From: Lachnospiraceae bacterium
Lineage (GTDB): Bacteria > Bacillota > Clostridia > Lachnospirales > Lachnospiraceae
Direction: 5' to 3'
Length of the DNA stretch: 64,000 nucleotides
NCBI GenBank assembly: GCA_015057405.1
Contig: SVEK01000007.1
Span: 1-64,000 of the forward strand
The notes under the pieces were generated by a model, which saw nothing but the letters and a program-made list of their open reading frames with translations, made no database searches and was not told the DNA's origin. This document shows positions 25,479-35,186 of the stretch, in pieces (within the stretch, counting starts at the first letter, position 1; each line of letters starts with the position of its first letter). A program made the position numbers and the translations under genes.

Positions 25479-27067
25479 TAACTGTCAAAAATCTTCTTAG
25501 CAATCGGCACCGCATATTCACTTCCTGTTCCGGCACCTTCAACGATAATACTTACGACAAGTTTTTCTTTATTCTTTCTTGCATAACCTACAAACCATGC
25601 ATGAGATTCTCCCGAGGAATCATATTCAGCCGAACCGGTTTTTCCGTACACTTTATAATTACTTGCCGACAGCGCATATGCAGTACCCGAATTAACAACA
25701 TCACCCATAGCTTTTCTAAGAGCCTTTACTTCTCTGTCCGTCATAACCTGTTCACCTTTCGAATACGAAAAGCTCCTTACTGTCATATTATCTCCGCCCT
25801 GAACATGAGACACCAAATGAGGCGTTACTATATATCCTCCGTTAGCTATGGCACTTACAATAATACCGGCATGCAACGGAGAAATCATTGTATTTCCCTG
25901 TCCGAATGAAGTCTGGGTAATCAATCCGGCATTTGCGTCAGTTGGCAAATCAAATATGCTTTTACTGTACTGACCCGTGTAAGGAAGCTCTTTCCCAAAC
26001 AAAAGCTGACTGCACGTGTTGTTATATGATTCTATGTCAAGACTTGTCCCCATTTTGGCGAATGCGCCGTTACAGGATTTAGCAAGGGCCATATTGATAT
26101 CAAGTTTACCATGTGACTTTTTATTGTGACAATTTACTTTGACACCTTCTATATCCGCATCCCCTTTACATTGAAAACTAAAATCTTCATAATTATTATT
26201 CTCTCTAATATATTCTAACATGGTTATCAGCTTAAATGTTGAACCGGGAGGATACAGCCCTTGTGTGGCTCTGTTAAGAAGCGCAGATTCTTCATCATCT
26301 TCATTTACAATCTTATTCCAGTCAACAGCAATTGTATTGGGATTATAATCAGGCTTTGAAACCATGGCGCGTATCTCACCGTTATCAGGATTCATTACAA
26401 GTACTGCACCTTTATAAGAACCAAGTGCATCATAAGCAACCTTTTGCAGCTTAGAATCAAGGGTTGTAACAACATCATCCCCGGGATTTTTTTCTCCCTT
26501 CAATTCGGTAATTGCTTCATACACCGGATTTATACTGGAGTTAAGCATGTATATATTGTAAGTTGATTCGATTCCGGTTTTACCTTTCCCTACAAATCCC
26601 ACCGAATGAGCATACATTTTTCCGTAAGGATACTCCCTTATCTCATTTCCGTTGCTGTCTGTCACAGTGGTGGCAAGTACTTTTCCGTCTGCAGACAGTA
26701 TATCGCCTCTTTTTGTGTATTTCTCTAACACACCCTGAAGCTTATTATACGGATTACTTAGCATTTCAGTGTTATCCGCGGCGATAAACTTCCCCAAATA
26801 TACAATCATTGCAACAATTATCATCATACAAATATACGCAGCAATAACTATCTCTCTGTTACTTTTACGACGCTTTCTTTTTTCCTGTTTTTGAATATCT
26901 TTCGTATCATTATCTGAAATAGTTTGATTATCCGGCTCATCGCATGCATCTTCTGCCGGCCTTATTCCGTATTCTTTTTCAATAAACTGGCCCAGATTGT
27001 TTTCTATTTGTTCAATTTCGGAATCATTTTTCTTCACTGTATTATCTTTATTGTTCTTCACCGGCAT
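25475..27067 (-). CDS. Penicillin-binding protein (FtsI/PbpA-type transpeptidase)
   Basis: A class B penicillin-binding protein of 530 aa. A cytoplasmic acidic/basic N-terminus (1-75) is followed by one membrane helix (about 72-95), a short dimerisation region and the transpeptidase domain with SxxK as STFK in PPGSTFKL, SxN as SCNG and KTG in YGKTGSAEY. It cross-links peptidoglycan together with the SEDS polymerase encoded just upstream. The start at 27067 (MPVKNN) lies inside the end of that gene (20-bp overlap). ATG at 27082 lacks a site. Length is close to PbpA of elongation or spore systems. Whether it serves division, elongation or sporulation is not decided here. Confidence 0.92.
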   Translation of the reverse strand: MPVKNNKDNTVKKNDSEIEQIENNLGQFIEKEYGIRPAEDACDEPDNQTISDNDTKDIQKQEKRKRRKSNREIVIAAYICMMIIVAMIVYLGKFIAADNTEMLSNPYNKLQGVLEKYTKRGDILSADGKVLATTVTDSNGNEIREYPYGKMYAHSVGFVGKGKTGIESTYNIYMLNSSINPVYEAITELKGEKNPGDDVVTTLDSKLQKVAYDALGSYKGAVLVMNPDNGEIRAMVSKPDYNPNTIAVDWNKIVNEDDEESALLNRATQGLYPPGSTFKLITMLEYIRENNNYEDFSFQCKGDADIEGVKVNCHNKKSHGKLDINMALAKSCNGAFAKMGTSLDIESYNNTCSQLLFGKELPYTGQYSKSIFDLPTDANAGLITQTSFGQGNTMISPLHAGIIVSAIANGGYIVTPHLVSHVQGGDNMTVRSFSYSKGEQVMTDREVKALRKAMGDVVNSGTAYALSASNYKVYGKTGSAEYDSSGESHAWFVGYARKNKEKLVVSIIVEGAGTGSEYAVPIAKKIFDSY

Positions 27068-28367
27068 CACCTTCACTTCCATTTAACACATACATTCCCT
27101 GAATAACGGAGAACAACATAACAGTACTTATAACCGAACTGCCGCCATAACTGATAAGCGGAAGAGTCACTCCTGTTGACGGAATGAATTTAATAACACC
27201 TCCGACGGCCAGAAAAACCTGAAATAAGAATAATATCGCCAGACCAAAAGCAGTAAGCTTGTAAAACTGCCTGTCTATTTTCATTGCAATATTAACAAAC
27301 ATAATAAAACAGCTTATATATATCAACAACAGACATATCACAAATATTCCACCCAATTCCTCAGCTATGGCAGAAAATATAAAATCACTTTCTACAACAG
27401 GAATTAACCCCGGCTTTCCTCTTCCAAGTCCCAGTCCAAACCATCCGCCCATTCCGATGGCAAATAAAGACTGTGTAACCTGATAACCCTTGTTATCAAT
27501 ATCTGCCCATGGATTAAGCCACGCCGAAACTCTTACACGAACATGGGAAAATAACTTATATGCAATACATGCTGCCACACTTCCGCCTGCAATACCTCCG
27601 CCAAGATACGCATAGTTTCCCGTCGCAACATACAACATAACCACATATGTAAAAAAATAAATCAGCGCACTTCCAAGGTCCTTTTGAACAACCAAAATTA
27701 ATACATGAACCGCTGCCGTCACTGTAACAGCAACCACATGTTTAAAATGTGTTTTTCGGGATAACAATGCCGAGATAAAAAATACATAAATGATTTTTAC
27801 GAACTCCGACGGCTGAAAGCCAACACCTGCTATAGACACCCAGTTTCTTGAACCATTCTTTTCGACTCCTAAGATGTATACAAGAGCAAGAAGAACTATC
27901 CCAAGCATCGCATACTGCCATCCCAGCCTGTCAAAATACTTAAACTTTTTAATAATAATCGGTACGAATATACATATTGCAAGGGCTAATGCTGCAATAG
28001 TAAGCTGTTTTAACGCATAATCAACGCTGATTCTTTTTAACATAACAAAACTGATTACAAGTAACATCAGCATATTATTAAGAACAAGTCTTGAAAGCCC
28101 TTTATAGAAAATCTGATAAAAAATAATTGATGCCAAAAAAACAACAACTTCGATTCCATACAATACAAGAATGCGTATATCGTAATCCCTTACATACAAT
28201 ATCACATTGCATAACAACTGGATTATCAATATACACAATCTCTGCCTTCTATATATTTTTTTGCTTCTTTTCTGATTATGCCCTCTGAATGCCGTAAAAC
28301 AAAACAAAGTATATAACGCAATGGCTATTACGATAATATATCCGCATAATCCTATGATAGTATTCAA
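27048..28367 (-). CDS. SEDS-family peptidoglycan polymerase (FtsW/RodA/SpoVE)
   Basis: A 439-aa polytopic membrane protein with about ten helices and the SEDS hallmarks NGSRNWVSIAGVGFQPSEFVKI, read in two halves around the W, QKDLGSALI, and a C-terminal PSTGVTLPLISYGGSS (the catalytic-region loop). It polymerises lipid II glycan strands and works with a class B transpeptidase, encoded next. The start is TTG at 28367, overlapping the TGA of the U32 gene, with GGAGG 8 bases upstream. FtsW, RodA and SpoVE cannot be told apart with certainty. Presence of zapA at the operon head favours division. Confidence 0.93.
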   Translation of the reverse strand: MNTIIGLCGYIIVIAIALYTLFCFTAFRGHNQKRSKKIYRRQRLCILIIQLLCNVILYVRDYDIRILVLYGIEVVVFLASIIFYQIFYKGLSRLVLNNMLMLLVISFVMLKRISVDYALKQLTIAALALAICIFVPIIIKKFKYFDRLGWQYAMLGIVLLALVYILGVEKNGSRNWVSIAGVGFQPSEFVKIIYVFFISALLSRKTHFKHVVAVTVTAAVHVLILVVQKDLGSALIYFFTYVVMLYVATGNYAYLGGGIAGGSVAACIAYKLFSHVRVRVSAWLNPWADIDNKGYQVTQSLFAIGMGGWFGLGLGRGKPGLIPVVESDFIFSAIAEELGGIFVICLLLIYISCFIMFVNIAMKIDRQFYKLTAFGLAILFLFQVFLAVGGVIKFIPSTGVTLPLISYGGSSVISTVMLFSVIQGMYVLNGSEGDAGEEQ

Positions 28368-30667
28368 TATAGCTGCCTCCGTATATCTTCCAATACAGTT
28401 TTTATCTCTTTTTCATTCTCATCAGTAAATAATACTCTATAGTTGTTACATTTATATGAATTAACACTATCAATTCTGTTAACAGGCTCATACGAAACAA
28501 TTTCATTGTATTCATTTCTGTCAACAACAGTATAAATATTACCATAAGAATCCTTTAATGTACCGGCCTGTCTTGGGGTTCTGTCCGTAATCATTGCTGC
28601 CGGCTTGCCGTATACTGTAATAATAACTTTTCCGTCATTCCACGTATTAAGTTCTTTAAGCTCAGGCTCACTCATTTCAATGGAAGCAATTGTTCTGTAT
28701 ATTCCTTCTTCCTTCAGGAAACTGTTGGCATACGAATTCCTTACGTATAAATTATCATAAGAATCCATTACAAGACCAAGCTCATTACATAAGCTTGCGA
28801 AGAAATTAATCTGGCACAACGTACATACTACAATTCCCTTAAAGAAATTATTGGTTTCCTTAACAAGTCTTATACTCTTTTCTATATTCTGATACACTAT
28901 TTTACTTCTGATAATTCGCGGAAGAACAATGTAAAACGTTTTATTAATACCCGTTATATTCCCGTCCCGGATTACGGATTCTGCCAAATCATACTGAATA
29001 TATATTTCATTCACATTGTCATTTTCAAGCAAACAGTTTAGCTGATTATCGTGGTTACACTCTGCAATAATATTAACACTGCTATCGGACTTAACCTTCG
29101 AAACACATTCCTCATAGCCACTTTTTTCAGCCAATTCGTTTCTAAAACGTACAAGCAGATTCACCCGGTGCTCAGCCAAAACCTGTCTTCTTATATTTTT
29201 AAGCTCTGATGGGGAAATATACGCATTACCTTCTAGATGTACGTTAAGATTGCTCCATGCAAAATCAGAATTCCCTTTCACCATAACCTTACTCTTAATA
29301 TACTCTTCATCTGCCGGGTGACGGTCTGCTTCCTTAACTTCATTGCCGTAAACAGACGTTGTTACAGTGCCTTCTTGATTCCTTACAACAATTTGTAACG
29401 GTTTCCCAACAACAGCATGTAACTCACCTTCTACAGGCACATTGCACATAGTTACCGGATACGCGGTAAGCAATTCATCAATAAGCTTGTTGTTACGTAC
29501 TCTGAACAACTGCATCCCTTTTTTTACCAATCTGTTATTGTATCCGGCATTAATATTAATCATATCACCGGTAATATAACCCGTTCCCGGAGTATAATCA
29601 TGAACCTTATTACCTGACTTGTCTCTTATTTCAAGGATGTCACCGCTGTTGACAGTATCAGTAAATGTAATGCTGACTCCTTTTTTATAAACATCATTCA
29701 CATATCCGACAACAACACCTTCATGATTAGGTCTGTTACCTGATAATATCTCTGATTTATCCTTTTCTTTAATAAGATACGCAGAAGTGAAACCACCACG
29801 GTTATATATATCCCTGAGAGCTTTCATATCGTCACTGAATTCTTTTGAAGAAAGAACCGATTCGTTATAAAACTTTTCTCCTTTATCCATATATATATCA
29901 AGATATTTTCTATACATATGAGTTGTAATTGCTACATATTCTGGTTTCTTCATCCTACCTTCTATTTTAAACGAATCAATACCGCTTTGAACAAGCAACG
30001 GCATATGTTCCAAAGTACACAAATCTTTTAAACTGAGACTATACTCCATATCCAACCCGTTAAGTGAATACTTTTTTCGACACGGCTGGGCACAGGCTCC
30101 CCTGTTTCCGCTTCTGCCGCCGATAAGACTACTCATAAGACATTGTCCTGAATAAGATGAGCAAAGGGCTCCATGAACAAAAACCTCTATCTCTGCAGAA
30201 GTTGTTCTGCGTAATTGTTTTATCTCTTCAAATGATAATTCCCTTGCAGGCACAACTCGCGTCACACCGTATGGCATAATAAAATTAGCACCCATACCGC
30301 CTGTAATGCTCATCTGGGTACTTGCGTGAATCTGCAACTGTGGGAACTCTTTGTGAATAAATTTCAGAACACCCAAATCCTGTACAATAACCGCATCAAG
30401 GCCTTTTTCATACAGGGGGGACAGATAATCATACAACTCAAAGGTTTCTCTCTGTGTAAGAATAGTATTAACAGTAAGATATAATTTCTTACCGGCAAGA
30501 TGTATATTATTAAGTATCTCTATAAGACTGTCATTATCCTGATTATCAGCAAATGCTCTTGCCCCGAATCTTCTGCCTCCTGCATATATGGCATCACACC
30601 CGGCGTTAATTGCACTATATATACTTTCAGGCGAGCCTCCGGGTGCCAATATCTCAGGTTTAGTCAT
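28364..30667 (-). CDS. U32 family peptidase
   Basis: A 767-aa protein of the U32 collagenase-like/RlhA family. The N-terminal half shows the family core: PEILAPGGSPESIYSAINAG, ADAIYAGG-like CDAIYAGGRRFGARAF, VQDLGVLKFI, HASTQMSI and the Cys-containing GRSGNRGACAQPCRKKY. The C-terminal half carries the DUF3656-type extension typical of clostridial members. Some relatives act in 23S rRNA hydroxylation (RlhA) or tRNA modification (TrhP), so true peptidase activity is doubtful. It lies between zapA and the SEDS gene in one operon, overlapping the latter by 4 bp. Confidence 0.9.
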   Translation of the reverse strand: MTKPEILAPGGSPESIYSAINAGCDAIYAGGRRFGARAFADNQDNDSLIEILNNIHLAGKKLYLTVNTILTQRETFELYDYLSPLYEKGLDAVIVQDLGVLKFIHKEFPQLQIHASTQMSITGGMGANFIMPYGVTRVVPARELSFEEIKQLRRTTSAEIEVFVHGALCSSYSGQCLMSSLIGGRSGNRGACAQPCRKKYSLNGLDMEYSLSLKDLCTLEHMPLLVQSGIDSFKIEGRMKKPEYVAITTHMYRKYLDIYMDKGEKFYNESVLSSKEFSDDMKALRDIYNRGGFTSAYLIKEKDKSEILSGNRPNHEGVVVGYVNDVYKKGVSITFTDTVNSGDILEIRDKSGNKVHDYTPGTGYITGDMININAGYNNRLVKKGMQLFRVRNNKLIDELLTAYPVTMCNVPVEGELHAVVGKPLQIVVRNQEGTVTTSVYGNEVKEADRHPADEEYIKSKVMVKGNSDFAWSNLNVHLEGNAYISPSELKNIRRQVLAEHRVNLLVRFRNELAEKSGYEECVSKVKSDSSVNIIAECNHDNQLNCLLENDNVNEIYIQYDLAESVIRDGNITGINKTFYIVLPRIIRSKIVYQNIEKSIRLVKETNNFFKGIVVCTLCQINFFASLCNELGLVMDSYDNLYVRNSYANSFLKEEGIYRTIASIEMSEPELKELNTWNDGKVIITVYGKPAAMITDRTPRQAGTLKDSYGNIYTVVDRNEYNEIVSYEPVNRIDSVNSYKCNNYRVLFTDENEKEIKTVLEDIRRQLY

Positions 30668-30708
30668 AATTCTACCTTCGCTTCCTAAGGTCTTATACCT
30701 TTATTTCA

Positions 30709-31071
30709 TCAATATTTCTTTAATCTGCGTTCCAATTCCGCATTTTCTTTTTTTAGTTCTTCTATCTTATCTTTTGCACTTGCAAGCTCATGCTTAAGTT
30801 CAAATAAAACTTTGTCAATATCATTTTTTTCTTCGTTAAGCATTTCATACTTCTCAATACTCTTAAAATAATCATCTGCTATATTAAGATGCATCAAAAG
30901 ATTACGTGTCTTTTCATCAAGCAGTGTTCCCGGGGGCATGTTTGACTTAATCTCATCAATCTTAGAATTAATATACGAAGCAACCTTAAGTATATACTCA
31001 GTACTCTCATAACCACATAAAGTATACTTAGTTCCGTCAATTAAAACTTCAACATCATTCTTATTTTTCAT
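30709..31071 (-). CDS. zapA: Cell division protein ZapA
   Basis: A 120-aa FtsZ-ring stabiliser. The N-terminal domain (NDVEVLIDGTKYTLCGYES) and the region (VASYINSKIDEIKSN) match ZapA. Residues about 75-120 form a long charged coiled coil (KIEELKKENAELERRLKKY). It is slightly longer than Bacillus ZapA (85 aa), as is common in Clostridia. The start at 31071 follows AGGGGGAC. It is the first gene of the zapA-U32-SEDS-PBP operon, with its own promoter at 31143-31171. Confidence 0.9.
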   Translation of the reverse strand: MKNKNDVEVLIDGTKYTLCGYESTEYILKVASYINSKIDEIKSNMPPGTLLDEKTRNLLMHLNIADDYFKSIEKYEMLNEEKNDIDKVLFELKHELASAKDKIEELKKENAELERRLKKY

Positions 31072-31142
31072 ATGTCCCCCTATCTCCATATCTTTATGGT
31101 ATCTGACTGCAAAAACAACAACGCACTAAATGTAATATTACA

Positions 31143-31171
31143 ATTATATCCTATTGACCACTATATGGCAA
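31143..31171 (-). promoter_or_regulatory. Promoter of the zapA-U32-SEDS-PBP operon
   Basis: TTGCCA (31171-31166) and TATAAT (31148-31143), 17 bases apart, 72 bases before the zapA start. Confidence 0.75.
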
Positions 31172-31237
31172 GTTATCCCTGTGCCAACCATACGATATCG
31201 TTTCACCGCATTATTTCAATTCGATAAAAATACAAGT

Positions 31238-32227
31238 TTATGATAATCCAAGATGCTTATATGCAGTTTCCGTAACTATACGTCCTCTTGGTGTTCTTGC
31301 CAGAAAACCGTTCTGAATCAGAAATGGCTCATAAACATCCTCTATGGTTCCTGAATCCTCACCAATACTTGCTGCCAGTGTGTCAAGTCCGACCGGACCG
31401 CCACCGAACTTGTCTATCATTTGAATAAGTATCCGTCTGTCTGTATTATCCAATCCGTACTTATCTACTTCAAGCATATCCAGTGACTTCGCTGCAATAT
31501 CCTTTGTTATGTTTCCGTCGTATTTTACCTGTGCAAAATCCCTTACCCGTTTAAGAAGTCTGTTAGCAATTCTTGGAGTACCCCTTGAACGTCTTGCAAT
31601 CTGATTCGCACCTTCAGTATCAATATCAATACCAAGTACATGCGCTGATCTTGTAATGATTTTCTCCAGCTCATCCACAGTATAAAATTCAAGACGATTC
31701 ACAACACCGAATCTGTCTCTCAAAGGAGCTGTAAGCATACCGGCTCTTGTTGTTGCTCCTACAAGGGTAAATTTAGGAAGTTCAATACGAATCGACTTAG
31801 CTGTCGCTCCCTTACCAATAACGACATCTATCTCAAAATCCTCCATCGCAGGATAAAGAACCTCTTCCACCTGTCTGTTAAGTCTGTGTATCTCATCTAT
31901 AAACAATAAATCTCCATCATTCAATTTGCTGAGTATAGACGCCATATCTCCCGGCTTATCAATAGCAGGACCTGATGTTACTTTAAGATTAACATCCATT
32001 TCATTAGCAATAATCTGGGCAAGAGTTGTTTTTCCAAGCCCGGGCGGTCCGTATAAAAGGACATGATCAAGAGGTTCGCCGCGCAGCTTAGCCGCTTCAA
32101 TATATATTTTTAAGGTCTCTTTTGCCTTAGACTGACCAATATATTCAGTTAATAATTTGGGTCTTAAGCTATTCTCAAATCTTCCCTCTTCTTCCATATA
32201 TTCCGTAGTAATAATGCGCTTTTCCAT
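31238..32227 (-). CDS. ruvB: Holliday junction branch migration helicase RuvB
   Basis: The AAA+ motor of RuvABC, 329 aa. Visible are [12 protein letters not shown], Walker [13 protein letters not shown] (about 60-71), Walker [10 protein letters not shown], sensor [17 protein letters not shown] with the arginine finger, and the C-terminal winged helix ([20 protein letters not shown]). Hexameric rings drive DNA through the RuvA tetramer at Holliday junctions. Start ATG follows GGGAGG. ruvA lies 12 bp upstream. No ruvC is present, which is normal for Firmicutes that use RecU. Confidence 0.98.
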   Translation of the reverse strand: MEKRIITTEYMEEEGRFENSLRPKLLTEYIGQSKAKETLKIYIEAAKLRGEPLDHVLLYGPPGLGKTTLAQIIANEMDVNLKVTSGPAIDKPGDMASILSKLNDGDLLFIDEIHRLNRQVEEVLYPAMEDFEIDVVIGKGATAKSIRIELPKFTLVGATTRAGMLTAPLRDRFGVVNRLEFYTVDELEKIITRSAHVLGIDIDTEGANQIARRSRGTPRIANRLLKRVRDFAQVKYDGNITKDIAAKSLDMLEVDKYGLDNTDRRILIQMIDKFGGGPVGLDTLAASIGEDSGTIEDVYEPFLIQNGFLARTPRGRIVTETAYKHLGLS

Positions 32228-32239
32228 AGTGCCTCCCTA

Positions 32240-32848
32240 TTACAGACTCTTTAATGCCATCGCAAGAAGCTGTTCAACGGTGGTATTTTCATCTGCTTCA
32301 ATACTCTTTACCGCTTTTAATGCTTCACTGCCTGAATATCCAAGTACAACCAAGGCCTGTACCGCTTCATTTATCACATCGCTACCGGCTGACTGACCAA
32401 CCTTGTCAGATGCGCCATGTTGTAACTTTAGTTCAAATGCATCCTGCAAATCAATCTTATCTTTCAATTCAAGAACCAGTCTTCCGGCTGTTTTAGCTCC
32501 TATTCCCGGGGCTTTGGATATTGTTTTTACATCATCTGATAATATCGCAAAACGAAGTTCATCCGGACTAAGTGTTGAAAGTATTCCGATAGCTCCTTTA
32601 GGCCCAATGCCGTTAACAGTAATAAGCTTTTCAAACATCTGCTCATCATCACGTTCCAAAAATCCGTACAACAAAACTGCGTCTTCCCTAACTGCCATAT
32701 ATGTATATATTCTTACAAGTGATTCGAGCTTTGGCAGATTACTGATAACCGATGTCGGGACAATTATCATATATCCGATTCCACCAACATCAACGATGAT
32801 ATCCTTTTCACTCACATATTTTAATATTCCTTCAACATATGCAATCAA
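32240..32848 (-). CDS. ruvA: Holliday junction DNA-binding protein RuvA
   Basis: 202 aa, normal length. Domain I OB fold (MIAYVEGILKYVSEKDIIVDVGGIGY), domain II with two helix-hairpin-helix motifs (VNGIGPKGAIGILS and APGIGAKTAGRLVLELKDK) and the flexible C-terminal domain III that contacts RuvB. The start codon is TTG at 32848 behind GAGGATTAG. It overlaps nothing and sits 3 bp after the YvyF-like gene, so it is probably in one transcript with that gene and ruvB. Confidence 0.97.
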   Translation of the reverse strand: MIAYVEGILKYVSEKDIIVDVGGIGYMIIVPTSVISNLPKLESLVRIYTYMAVREDAVLLYGFLERDDEQMFEKLITVNGIGPKGAIGILSTLSPDELRFAILSDDVKTISKAPGIGAKTAGRLVLELKDKIDLQDAFELKLQHGASDKVGQSAGSDVINEAVQALVVLGYSGSEALKAVKSIEADENTTVEQLLAMALKSL

Positions 32849-32851
32849 TTG

Positions 32852-33103
32852 CTAATCCTCCAATCTGTCAAAACGTCCCTGGGATATAATTAATCTTCCT
32901 TCTTCCATGTATTTTATAATATTATAAACATCAATCTCAAGACTCTCAGCAATCTGCAGGGCATTACTGTTGGGATACTTTTTAAGATATTCTTCGATTC
33001 TGTCAAACTCAGTCATATCCTCTTCTTTACAGTCGTCACAAAATCCCCTGGGGGCTACAGACCTAAACACCTTAAAACAATGTTTACAAACACTTACATA
33101 CAT
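32852..33103 (-). CDS. Small zinc-ribbon/helix protein, YvyF (TIGR03826)-like
   Basis: An 83-aa protein with a four-cysteine zinc knuckle (CKHC at 7-10 and CDDC at about 22-25) followed by a helical, HTH-like segment (NALQIAESLEIDVYNIIKYMEEGRL). This resembles YvyF-like proteins annotated as flagellar operon proteins in Bacillus. No flagellar genes are nearby, and the gene is coupled to ruvAB instead. A regulatory or adaptor role is possible. Function is unknown. Confidence 0.65.
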   Translation of the reverse strand: MYVSVCKHCFKVFRSVAPRGFCDDCKEEDMTEFDRIEEYLKKYPNSNALQIAESLEIDVYNIIKYMEEGRLIISQGRFDRLED

Positions 33104-33135
33104 ATAATCCCCTCCGATTTACCCACATTACACAA

Positions 33136-34956
33136 CTATGCCAACGTTGACAACAGTTTAAGAACAGGCTGAATTATTCTATCCTTAAAAGGTCTGTCAA
33201 GCCACATTTTATAGGTAATCTCCTCACTAATATTAAAAGTCTCCTTAAAATCAAGTTCAATGTCACCAAGCACACCCGGGTCTGATACCCACACAGCGTT
33301 CTCATAATTAAGATAGAAACTACGATAATCCATATTAACCGTACCGACACATCCACAAAATTCATTCATAATAACTTTTGAGTGAATGAATCCCGGAGTA
33401 TACTCAAATATACGTACTCCACCTTCAAGAAGCGGACCATAATTATAATTGGTTAGCAACTTAACACTTTTTTTATCAGGAATATTCGGAGTAATAATTC
33501 GAACATCCACCCCTCTTTTAACAGCTTCAAGTAATGTCTGTAGCATATGCTCTTCAAGAATAAGATAAGGTGTCATTATATATACTTTTTCATCTGCATC
33601 AGCCACTATCTGCCTATATACACTTTCTATAACAATATCTTCACTTTGCATAGGTCCATCCGATATCACGTGACAAAAACAATTATTTTTCTCAAAAACC
33701 CTTTCAGATTTATATTTCATATACGGTACACGTATACCCGGACTGCATATAGACCACATCTGAAGGAATGTCATCGAAAGTCCCCATACGGCGTCTCCTT
33801 CAACTCTTATTCCGCAATCTTTCCATACCCCGAACCGTTGTATGAGATTAGCATACTCGTCAGCAAGATTTATACCGCCCGTATATCCAATCTCTCCGTC
33901 TATAACGACTATCTTTTGGTGTGAACGGCTATTCAGAATAACTTTATCAGTATATTTGTATATAGGATTAAATACCTTTGTCTTAATTCCTTCTTCATTA
34001 AGTCTGTCTGCAAAATGCTTATCTGTTCTTAGTACAGCACCAAAATCATCGTATAAAAACAGTACCTCTACACCCTCTGATACTTTAAGAAGCATTATCT
34101 CATGCAACATATCCCATATATCGCCCTCTGCAACAATGTAAAAATTGACAAGTAAAAACTTCTTTGCAGTAAGCATGTCTTCAAACATATCCTTAAATAC
34201 ATGCTCACCCATTGAATAATATCTTAAATCGTTATTACGGTATAATGGGAACTTCTCTGAACACATATACTTTGACATACGTTTTGCAGCCGGCACTATT
34301 TCGTATAAAGCAGCATTGGCATCTTTGTCTTGGGATAAATAAACTTGTCCTTTTGCAAATGCGGCTTCTGCATACTCCCTAATCCTTCTCCTTGGTTTCT
34401 TTCTCCCCCACAAGTAAAACATAATATGACCTGAAATTGGAAATAATAAAGCTACCGACATCCAGGCAACCTTAAATGAAGAATTCTTGCCTGCATTGGC
34501 TAAGGTAACTGCCAAAATAAAGCTGCACACCTCTAATATAAGATAAAAATAAATCGAATACTGTCTTAAAAACATAGGCAGAATAATAATAAGTCCAAAC
34601 TGCATAAAAACAAGTAAAGCAACTACAAGAACTCTGATAGTTCCACTCATATTATTACGTATTCTTCCTTTTAGATTAGTCATTGCAGCTTCCCGCAACT
34701 CTTTTATCTTTTCTTTTTGCTCGCGATACTCCTGCTTTAATTGCTCTTTTTGCTCTTTATGCTCCTGCTTTAACTGCTCCTTCTGCTCTTTTTGTTCCTG
34801 CTTTGTCTGGTCATCCTTATTCCTTTGTTCACGGTATTCCTGTCTCAGCTGTTCCCTATGTTCTTTGTATCCTTGTCGTAATTCTTTTTTTTCCTGAGGC
34901 AAAACATATTCATCACGAAGAAAATCCAATTCCTCAATCTTTTCCTTTATATCCAT
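33136..34956 (-). CDS. cls: Cardiolipin synthase with charged N-terminal helix
   Basis: A phospholipase D-family enzyme of 606 aa that joins two phosphatidylglycerols. Two membrane helices (about 112-150) precede the catalytic part. Both HKD motifs are present: HQKIVVIDGEIGYTGG (about 330) and HSKVIMNEFCGCVGTVN (about 520). The first ~95 residues are an unusual Gln/Glu/Lys/Arg-rich run with repeating KEQKEQLKQ, predicted as a long coiled coil or single alpha helix. Typical Cls proteins (about 480-515 aa) lack it. The start follows GAGGTGAGACG. The extension is encoded in frame with the correct start site, so it is probably real. Confidence 0.92.
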   Translation of the reverse strand: MDIKEKIEELDFLRDEYVLPQEKKELRQGYKEHREQLRQEYREQRNKDDQTKQEQKEQKEQLKQEHKEQKEQLKQEYREQKEKIKELREAAMTNLKGRIRNNMSGTIRVLVVALLVFMQFGLIIILPMFLRQYSIYFYLILEVCSFILAVTLANAGKNSSFKVAWMSVALLFPISGHIMFYLWGRKKPRRRIREYAEAAFAKGQVYLSQDKDANAALYEIVPAAKRMSKYMCSEKFPLYRNNDLRYYSMGEHVFKDMFEDMLTAKKFLLVNFYIVAEGDIWDMLHEIMLLKVSEGVEVLFLYDDFGAVLRTDKHFADRLNEEGIKTKVFNPIYKYTDKVILNSRSHQKIVVIDGEIGYTGGINLADEYANLIQRFGVWKDCGIRVEGDAVWGLSMTFLQMWSICSPGIRVPYMKYKSERVFEKNNCFCHVISDGPMQSEDIVIESVYRQIVADADEKVYIMTPYLILEEHMLQTLLEAVKRGVDVRIITPNIPDKKSVKLLTNYNYGPLLEGGVRIFEYTPGFIHSKVIMNEFCGCVGTVNMDYRSFYLNYENAVWVSDPGVLGDIELDFKETFNISEEITYKMWLDRPFKDRIIQPVLKLLSTLA

Positions 34957-35186
34957 CGTCTCACCTCAATTACATATTAATGAAAAAAATTTTAACATAT
35001 TATATACATTTTTTCAAACATCATATTATACTGACGTTAAGTTTTCCAAACTCCCACCGCATATCAATCATCTTTATCTTTAGGATAACATCAAGCGCTT
35101 TCAGCTGACCTCTATTTGTAAAATCATCCTCCTTATAGTAAAATAAAGGTCGAAATATAAAACATCGGAAGGATTTTATTAAACAT

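Noticed and set aside
25475-25600. Terminator at the end of the penicillin-binding protein gene
   Set aside because: No stem with a T-run could be seen; readthrough into the riboswitch leader is possible.
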